Assembly: GCF_032854445.1 (NCBI RefSeq)
Contig: NC_088299.1
Location: forward strand, 3,447,001-3,511,000
DNA from: Liolophura sinensis
Taxonomy: Eukaryota; Mollusca; Polyplacophora; Chitonida; Chitonidae
Length of the DNA: 64,000 nucleotides
Direction: 5' to 3'
The translations under genes were made by a program, and so were the position numbers. Below, in pieces: positions 35,001 through 43,900 of this stretch; position 1 is the first letter of the stretch, and every line of letters starts with the position of its first letter. The notes under the pieces are model-generated. The model saw only the letters and a program-made list of their open reading frames with translations. It made no database searches and was not told where the DNA came from.

Positions 35001-37520
35001 CAAAAAAAACTTGGAACTTCAGGCTACAAAACTTTTCAACGCCCTGCATGAACTCTCTGACATAATTCACTGGATAATGAATAATTTGTTTCACAAGTGA
35101 CACGCACATTTTGTTTAATTCTCAGTAACTCATTCATCTTACAGGGCCACTTAAGAATTTGGGGGGGGGGGGGAATTTGAATTGGGAACAGAGGTATGTT
35201 TATTTACTTATTTATTTTATTGGTGTTTTACGCCGTACTCAAGAATATTTCACATACACGACGGCAACCAGCATTATGGTGGGTGAAACCCATGACCATC
35301 CGCAGGTTGCTGGAAGACCTTCCCACGTACGGCCGGAGAGGAAGCCAGCATGAACTGGACTTGAACTCACAGCGACCGCATTGGTGAGAGACTCCTGGGT
35401 CATTACGCTGCGCTAGCGCGCTAACCAACTGAGCCACGGAGGCCCCCTACAGAGGTATTCAATACTGCACAGAGCCTTCTCTCACCACAAGTAATTTCTG
35501 ACTCTGTCCAGAGTTTCTTGTCCTCAAAGAACTCATCTAGTCCTGGTCGCTTAACAGAGGTGTGAAAGGTAGAACAACGCATTAGATTCAGTCTGCAAAA
35601 TCTGAAATCAAAATTCGAATCAAAAGTTCAAGAATGCAGTGTCAACATTTTAATGAAGTCTAATAAAATAACACGTAGCCATTTTACGAAAAATTTATTA
35701 TTACTAATAGATATGTAATTACCTTGAGTGGCCTTACTGAAAACAGGCACTTTTATTGAACAGTGGGTGAGAAGGGTCTTCCTTTCTTTCTGTAAAGTTT
35801 ATAGCCAAGGATTCATATCTAAACAGCTCAGTTACCGACCACATATCATTAGCTTTCAATATGTAGCTCTCTGTTCATCAGCATATAAAGTCTACAAAGT
35901 ACACATTGTCTGCACATGTTTATCCCACTCATCAAACAGATAGGAATGAAAGCATAAATGGTTTATCCATTCACAACTCCAGTGAATGTGGCAGTGCATC
36001 TGGTTTTTGGAAGACCGGATTTTGGGGTGGGGGTGTGGGGGTGTGTGGAGGGAGGGGAGGAGAGGGAGGGGGGGGGGGGTTATTGCCATTGGCCGTCAAC
36101 ACTGATCATATAATATCGCCACTGTCATCATTTAATTTCACTGAAGTAGAATGCACGTGTTTTCTACATATATTCTTGGGAATGTTATGGCAGAGTCACG
36201 TCAATTCCCTGAACAGCCAGCTTTTCAGAATGAACATCTGAGAAGGATCTCACTGACTATCAAAAGGATCAACTTAGTCTTTGCAACTGCCCTATTCTTA
36301 CAGTGTAAGTAGTACTGGACTACATGTACTTCAAAACATATGGAGGGTGGTGTCATACAATAATTACATCTTTTTTATTCATAAATGCCTTACATTTTGT
36401 GTATCTCACCACGAATAATTACAAGTCTTTATGATTGACAGGATCCTGTAACACGGGTCGAAAGTTGGGGGTCATGTGACCACACTTTTGTGTCGAAAAC
36501 AAAATGGCCGCCCAATGTTAAAGCACTGGGGAAAAGTCCACTTTTTGCCACTTGCCTGTAAGTCCTAGTGGTACAAAATAACATCAGGAAAGCTCTGAAG
36601 AAATATTCAGACTATCTGGAAAGCTCGAAATTATACAAATCCAACGGATACATGATTGCTGACAGAGATTCAAAAATAGACATATTCCTACACAATAAAG
36701 CTGGGAGGACCATTTTCTTCACCCATGCTGTTTGTTACTAAGGAGATCATGTGGTATCTATCTTCTGATCTCTTGTCTCTTACAGAATAACTCACAGTGC
36801 TTGAAGTTTGATGATTATTCCACGAGATTTATTCATCTATTTGATTGGTGTTTTATACCGTACCGCCAGCATTATGGTGGGTGGAATCTGGGTAGAGCCT
36901 GGGGGAAACCCACCACCATTCGCAGGTTGCTGCCAGACCTTCCCACGTACAACCGGAGAGAATTATTTCATGAAATAATGAATTCATAGTGCTGCAGTAA
37001 CGTTGTAGCTGCTGTGAGCCAATCATCAGCAGCCTCTTTGGTCATGTGACTATAGTACTAGAGGTGAACACAAAGTGGATTTAACCCAAGAGAAATAGAC
37101 TCTGAAGACGATTTACGCATACAAAATGAAACGTATAGCTTTTAGTTTCAAAGACAGTCCTTCTGAAAAAGCAATCAGAATGTATTTAGACTTCAGATGA
37201 CAGTTTCAATGTAGTGTAGTACTTTAAACTTTAGAAATCTGCAATAATCAGAATTCTGCTCATTTAGCTCCATGTTATTTATCATCTCCTGCTCCTTACG
37301 ACGAACCCAGGTGCTCGAAACAAAAATTTGTCATAGTTTTCACTATTAAATTCACTTTAACTGGAGAAGACACTTCTACTGAGAGAAGGAATTTGCATTG
37401 TGACTGTCTGCATCTGACTGGCCATTACCTGCTAGCTGGGTTTGTGAAAGCAGAGTTTAGCACGTGTGAATTCAATGAAAACAAAACTCGACAACATCGC
37501 GATGTCCAGTGAGCTGCCAT
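32072..37520 (-). CDS. MRPL47: Mitochondrial ribosomal protein L47 (uL29m)
   Basis: Five exons: 37429-37520, 35486-35592, 34605-34665, 33441-33537, 32072-32425. The phases fit (92, 107, 61, 97 and 354 nt), giving 236 residues against about 250 in human. Exon 1 encodes an arginine/serine-rich leader without acidic residues, a good mitochondrial targeting peptide. The L29 core follows: [34 protein letters not shown] and [11 protein letters not shown] basic tail ends [20 protein letters not shown]. These blocks align with human MRPL47 ([37 protein letters not shown]). The protein is a large-subunit mitoribosome component at the tunnel-exit side. It is head to head with PHB2. The introns carry four SINE-A copies. 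Exon 1 was found by phase and leader composition and is slightly less certain than the rest. Confidence 0.95.
32826..33027 (-). repeat. SINE-A copy with a perfect hairpin inside
   Basis: SINE-A on the minus strand, head-truncated, between TAAACGTATT (32816-32825) and TAAACATATT (33028-33037). A normal stretch of about 20 bp is replaced so that 32974-33011 forms a 17-bp perfect inverted repeat. MRPL47 intron 4. Confidence 0.85.
34245..34489 (+). repeat. SINE-A copy, full length, with TSD
   Basis: Complete head (GGCCTCCTTGGCTCAGTTGG, TTAGCGCGCTAGCGCAGCG), B box GAGTTCAAGTCCAGC, body and AAATA tail. Flanked by ATATGCATTAGC at 34233-34244 and 34490-34501. MRPL47 intron 3. Good reference copy for the family. 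Confidence 0.95.
35198..35448 (-). repeat. SINE-A copy, full length, with TSD
   Basis: Full element on the minus strand, flanked by ACAGAGGTAT at 35188-35197 and 35449-35458. It sits 37 bp from MRPL47 exon 2, inside intron 2. A G-run precedes it at 35161-35173. Confidence 0.95.
36020..36082 (+). repeat. G-rich tract with G-quadruplex potential
   Basis: About 60 bases with at least six runs of three or more G (GGGGTGGGGGTGTGGGGGTG and onward to a run of 11 G). It is C-rich in MRPL47 mRNA sense, in MRPL47 intron 1. Confidence 0.85.
36833..36962 (-). repeat. SINE-A fragment next to a palindrome
   Basis: The tail and middle of SINE-A (GATTGGTGTTTTATACCGTA to CCTTCCCACGTACAACCGGA), with an internal deletion of the GAATATTTCACTTATACGAC block. 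It is followed by the perfect 18-bp palindrome ATTATTTCATGAAATAAT at 36963-36980. MRPL47 intron 1. Confidence 0.8.
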
Positions 37521-37954
37521 TTTGACTTCAGCCGATTTTCTACAGAGTTCCGGCTTAGTACCTCTGCTGCTCAGTTTCCCAGAGATTGATAATCTTAAAA
37601 TAATCCCATGTGCCTTTTTGTTTTTTCCAACAAAAATATGGTTGTATGTGAAAGATTCTTATTTATTCTGTATAATATGTGAAGGTTTACCACTATATTG
37701 GCATTTTACAACACAAAAAGCTTTTTGGTGGATCTCATGGGAATCAATATACGGCCTACTTGTGGACCGTTGACACCGTAGACAACTATCCGACATTTTA
37801 CGGAGATTGGCGGCTTGAAACGAACAAATTTAAACCAATGAAATCGTTTCGATTTGTTGACTGCGGTCAGAACTTCCGTTGTATGGCATCCCCATGCTTT
37901 CTGCTCGACCTTGCATCAGGCCTTTTTGGTGAAATAGAGATAAAACTTTAAATC
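37521..37954. promoter_or_regulatory. Divergent MRPL47/PHB2 intergenic promoter region
   Basis: Only 434 bp separate the two start codons, so 5' leaders and promoters of both genes must fit here or overlap. A CCAAT-like word (ACCAATG) is at about 37834-37840. An upstream frame (ATG 37838, 37 codons) ends 3 bp before the PHB2 ATG. No TATA box stands out for either gene. Confidence 0.7.
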
Positions 37955-40900
37955 ATGGATCAGAAGAAACTAGGAGACCTTGCTGGGCGTTTGAAGGGCG
38001 GTGGAAAAGGAATGGGAGCTGGACTTGGGCTTCTGGCAGCAGCTGGTGGATTAGTATATGCAGCTGCTCAGTCGATTTACACAGGTACCACAATGACCGA
38101 AAACTTTGCCAAGTTACCAAACAACAACGACAATATTTGTTTGAATTTTTAGTTATTTTGTTGGTCATTTACGCCGTTGTTTGAATTAATCAAACAATTT
38201 GCTGTAGTTTTGGTGTCTAAGGTGGTAAGTCTAGTTAAAATTAACACTGGTAAAGTGGTATATTCCAGTTCCACGTTGGATATACAAATAGTACTTGTAT
38301 GGAAGAAAGGGAAATTGGGGATGTGTGAAGTTGAGGTTGCTGTCACGTGGATTTGCATTGAAATTTTAAGAACGAGTTCATCAGACAACACATGCAGCAA
38401 CCTTGTCTTCAGAACAACCAAGATACCTCTTAACAGGAGTAGGCAATTTGGTTTTCAGTGATTTGCCACATAACCTGTTTCGTTCTAAGTCATTTTTTGT
38501 ACCTTGTTTCAGATACATGTGCGCAGAGCACATATGATTATATGACAGAACCCATAGTATAATAAGGAATGTGTGTACATAAGTTGTTTTTTTTTTGCAA
38601 ATGAAATCTCACATTAACTTAATTAATAAGAAGGTATCCAGAAATATTGGCATCATCAAACACATTCAAGCAAATGTCAATAAAAGAAGACTGCTTATTT
38701 TGCACTACTCTCTGATATATTTCCTTATCTTCCTATGCAAATGTTTTATGGGGTAACACATACATGAGTCATCTCCATCCCTTAGTAATTCTTCAGAAAC
38801 GCATCATCCGCCTCATCACTTTCTCACAAAGACTGGATCATGCGGCTCCAATATTTAAGAACCTCAAAATCTTTCCATTTGCACAAATACACAGATACTC
38901 ATCCTTGCTACTCGCACATAAATTCACTTACCAATCACCCTCTCTTCCTCACAAATTTCATCAGCTGTTCAAAAGACAATCTGACGTTCACAATTACCAA
39001 ACCAGATCCTATTCTTTCAAGGTCCATGTGATTTTTCTAACTTCAAATCTATCCACACATTTCATCAGATCATCAGCCCCAAGGGAGTAGAATAAACTTC
39101 CTCCAAACCTCAAAGTAATCAATGTCACGTCTTTATTCAAATCCAGGTTAAAAGATTTTTTAATTAACAATATTTGATCCACATTAGTCATGCAATCTAT
39201 GAGACAGAAGGTGTCGCACAAAATATTATTCACACTATTGTATTGTTAGCTCATGTAGTTTTGTAGTGTTACATTTCTATGTGAGTTTTTTCCTAAGTAA
39301 ATTTGTTAGTTTTTTAATACAATTGTTCAGTAATTATCGCTCCTCACCAACCATGTATTACTATTTGATAATAATGAGTCAGGGATAGAACAAGTCCCTC
39401 AGATTTTATTCCCGCCGTTTACGAGATATGTAATTATATATATATTTATGTATGGTGAATAAACATTCAATTCACTTCATTTTTAAAAAAAAGCAGAAAT
39501 TAGTAAAACAATTTTGGCTGTTGGAAAGATTTGACATTAAAAAGCATGTGGAAAGCTACATGTAAACACAAACATAGTCTTTACACATCCAGTGATATTT
39601 GCTCATGTGCATATGAAGCCTTTTGTTGAAAATTTTTTAACCTAACAGCTGCTTTCTGTTGGTAAATGCTGCATCATTAACACCATGGTTTTCTTTCTTT
39701 CTTTCAGTTGATGGTGGTCACAGAGCTATTATTTTCAGTCGTATTGGAGGAGTAAAGAATGACATTTTTACAGAGGGAATCCACTTCAGGTACGTAAGCA
39801 GCATACAGTTTTGTCAGAACACAGATAGCAACCAATTGAAAACTTCACCTTTTACTTTGTTCCATCATGTTTCATCAGAAAGGCCAAACAGAATCTGTTG
39901 AAGTGTTTTGTGTATGTATGCATGGGCTATTACATCATACTTAACAATTTTTGGATACAGTGAAGACTAGAGTGCCGTGTTTACATATAACTTTCTGCAT
40001 AACTACTTACGTTAATTCATTCATGCATCCCTGAATGAGGCTGGCCAAATCTGGAGGAGGACCTTTTCAGATGTCACTTTGTAGTCCATCTGAGAAAAAC
40101 GTGTGACACATGTAAGAAGAACGTCTTATTTACAGTGTTTTTCGTTTTATGTAAGTTGAACATCTCTCTCAGGGCATAATCCAGCCCTTCTCAGCGTCAG
40201 ATTACTGGATGCTGTCGTTCCCTCGAAGTGCCCTTTGTGTCAGAAAAGAAGAAAAAAAAAGAAACAGCCCGAATTCATTTTAAGACTTGGATTAACTACA
40301 TAGTCGTAGAAATGTATGAGAATCAAAATGTTCAACAATGAGGTGCCCTTCACCGATGGTTCCACTCCCTGCCCTTCTGAGGCCAGATTAGGCCCAGTCT
40401 CTTTATTTTGAATAAATGAAAAAGCAGTAAAAGCATGTGATAATGGGAAACCTAATGGCACTAAAAGGTGCGTGGAAATCAACAGGTGAATAGCACCCTT
40501 GTCTTCATGATTCCCACCAGTTCTGTTTCAATGCTCTGATCTCTCAGTGCTGAGCCCAAAAAACGAGGCAGCAACAAGCTTGAAGCAACCACTAATTGGC
40601 AAAAGTCCTGAAAACCAGATATTTCTTCATTTATTATATTCATATTGATTTGGTTGTAAATTGAGAGTGAGGATGTCAGTTCTGAGCAGTTCATGAATTT
40701 GTCTGATACATTTTGCATGTGGATTGTATTCTTGTTTTATTTACCTTTGTTTTATTTATTTATTTATTTATTTAATTTTTTTTGCAGAGTCCCGTGGTTT
40801 CATTATCCTATCATTTATGACATTAGATCCAGGCCGAGAAAAATCTCTTCTCCAACTGGTAGCAAAGGTAAGCAAACTGATGGTTGCCTATAAAACCTGT

Positions 40901-43900
40901 ACAATGCTGCACCATTTGACATATTCATAGCACCAGTGAAGGCTGAGTTAGATAATTTACAACGCTAAAAAATATGAAGTTATCAGTCAGACAGCCGTTC
41001 ATGTGACTTTTCCTTCTGTGAGCGGCTTGTATGCTTTTATCTTAGACATGATAGACAGGCTATCAATATTTCGTTGTATTCATTTTAATCCCAAGAAGAT
41101 CTTTCGTGTACTCCAAGTACTCTGGTGTCGAGCATAAGTGCTTAAAATTAGAATTAAAAGTTGGAAATTTTATGTGAACGTCACAAAATGTCATTCTTGC
41201 AAGATGGCACTTAGGATAAAATGATGTGATATGGAAAATTTGGCTTCCATTACACTTGTTTTAAATTTGTTGGACTTGTGTAGTAGTCTGTGTAAAAGTG
41301 TGCCTGTGTGCAGTGCAAACTGGTGAAGCTTACATATATTTATAAACTCATAAATGACAGTAGTAGCATTGCCTTATGTAAAGAACATTATTAGTGTTAC
41401 TAACGATGTCTGAATGTTGAACTATGTAATAATTGCTGAAGACATGAATCAAGCAATTCATAATTGTATATGCATGCATGTTACTGATTTTCATTTTTGA
41501 ATACATTTCTTTACTCTCATGGTTGCCTCCCTTGCCTAGTCGGATTTACAGATGGTCCTTATTCATTGTCCTAGCCAGATATGATGATTTTTGGCTTGTG
41601 TGTATGTAATTAATGTTACTTGTAGTGAGAGTAATGATAGAATGTTGGATCTCTACATTAATATTATATGTTCACTTTATTTTGCCTAGTATGTTACTTC
41701 ACATTTGTATTCTCTTGGTTACCTCCCTTACTTTGTCAGATTTACAGATGGTGAATATTTCTCTGCGTGTGTTGTCGCGGCCAGATCAAATGATGTTACC
41801 AACCATGTACAGACAGCTAGGCACCGACTTTGATGAACGAGTTTTGCCGTCCATAACAAATGAGGTACAGCCACTTGATAGTCTAACTGTAAAAACCGGC
41901 CCGGATAGCACAGTTGGTAGAGCGTCCGCTTCGGAACTGGTAGATCCAGGATCAATCCTTGATCGAGTCACACCTAAGACTTTAAAAGAGGAAGTTGTAA
42001 CTTCCTCGTTTGGCGTTCAGCATGAAGGGGATAGTGCAATGACTGGTTGACCCGTATCAGTATAATGGCTCGGGCGGGGCGGCTTACTTGCCTTCGGTAA
42101 GTCGTCTCAGTGAAGCAGCACTAAATAAAAGAGCGGTGGAAATCCGTCCTGCAACAAGGAGGCACATTACACATGCATGCACCCTAAGGATTCCTTCGTC
42201 GTCATATGACTGAAAAATTGTTGAGTACGACGTTAAACCCCAAGCACTCACTCACTAACTGTAAAAAAAGGAATCTGTATTTACTTCTACTTTTCATACT
42301 AGCTTGATATATTTGCTGAGAACTCAAGGTGTTTGTTGGTGGTGTTGTGGTGTTGTGCTGTTCTGATAGCACAGTTTCAATCCTGGGTTGGGTCACACCT
42401 GACCATACAGCATAAAGGGGATAGTGCAAAGACTGGTTGACCTGTATTTAGTATAATGGCTCGGGTGGGGAGGCTTACTTGCCTTCGGTAAGGTGTCTCA
42501 GTAAAGCAGCACTAGATAAGAGCGGTGGAAATCTGTCCTGTAACAAGGAGACACATTACATACACTCTAAGAACTCCATCGTCGTCATATGGCTGAAAAT
42601 TGTTAAGTATGATGTTAAACCCCAAGCACTCACTCACTCACTCAGTTAAGTTGGGGGCGGGGGGAATGGTGGGGTTTAGTGCACTGTTTGGTACCCCAAA
42701 AATTGCGCATATGAGTTAGGCAAGGATGATATTACAAATCTTTCACAGGCCTTTGCCTGTTTTTTTTTTTTTTTGAACAGTTGTCTGATTATCGCACACC
42801 TTGCAAAAGACCAGGAATGTGATTAGCACACCTAAGTTTATTCTCTCCAGAGTTCTGATTTTTTCAGGTGTGTCTTACCAGCAAACCTAGGCTATGTCTT
42901 AGGAGAGCTTACATGGGAGTGTGATTCGAAAATTCAAAGTCAAACGGCCACTGTACTACCATATTTCTTGTAATTTTTGGGACACCTGGTCTGATTATAA
43001 TGGCCAGTATGAATGTAATTGTAGCAGGAATATTGAGTTTCTTTTTTCTCACATAAACAAATGTAATATTCTACGTTCAACATTACTAATATCTGTCCCA
43101 AAAATTGGAAGATTTGGGGTGGGTGGTAAAATTTAAGGTGAATAATATCTTATTCAAACAAATCTTTTCAATGCAGTAGTACCGTAAGTGGGAAGGTCTG
43201 CCAGCAACCTGCGGATGGTCGTGGGTTTCCCCCACCATAATGCTGGCCGCCGTCGTATAAGTGAAATATTCTTGAGTACGGCGTAAAACACCAATCAAAA
43301 AAAAAAAAAAAATCAATGCAGTAGTACATGTGTGAAGCACAATATTGATTTTGAAGAAGTTAGAGTCCAGTAAAAGAAAAAAAAATGCTTAATGTTTCTT
43401 TTTTGGCACTTCAGGTATTGAAGAGTGTGGTTGCAAAGTTTAATGCATCACAGCTGATAACACAGCGTCAGCAAGTCAGTCTTCTTATCAGGAGAGAACT
43501 GACAGAGCGAGCTAAAGACTTCAACATTATCCTTGATGACGTGTCCATCACTGAGCTCAGTTTTAGCCGAGAGTACACAGCAGCTGTGGAGTCCAAACAG
43601 GTGAGCCATCAGTGACCATGAGGGGTTTCTATTTTTGCAGATAACGCACCATCCCTGGTTAAACGATTTAAGGTATTGTTGAATGGAGATGGTAGGTTAT
43701 TCAGCAGTTCTGTTATGGATATGAATTCAGCGCCAGGAACTTGATAAAAGGAGACTGGGCATTAGTGCGTTTCCAACCTGCAGACGGTTGTGGGATTTCC
43801 CATGAGCCCTCCTCGTTTTTCTCCCACCGTAATTCTGGCAGCTGTCGTATAAGTGAAACATTCTTGAGTACGGTAAAAGTAAAACACCAATGAAATAAAG

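Noticed and set aside
36963-36980. 18-bp perfect palindrome as a regulatory site
   Set aside because: It is AT-rich, at the broken edge of a SINE, with no second copy; it more likely reflects a local rearrangement.
38177-38461. 94-residue frame in PHB2 intron 1
   Set aside because: Composition is intron-like, there is no domain, and PHB2 exons 1 and 2 join in phase without it.
41613-42050. 145-residue plus-strand frame over PHB2 exon 4
   Set aside because: Its middle is true exon 4, but the ends run into intron and a SINE-B. The splice-site model gives a 299-residue PHB2 that matches the family.
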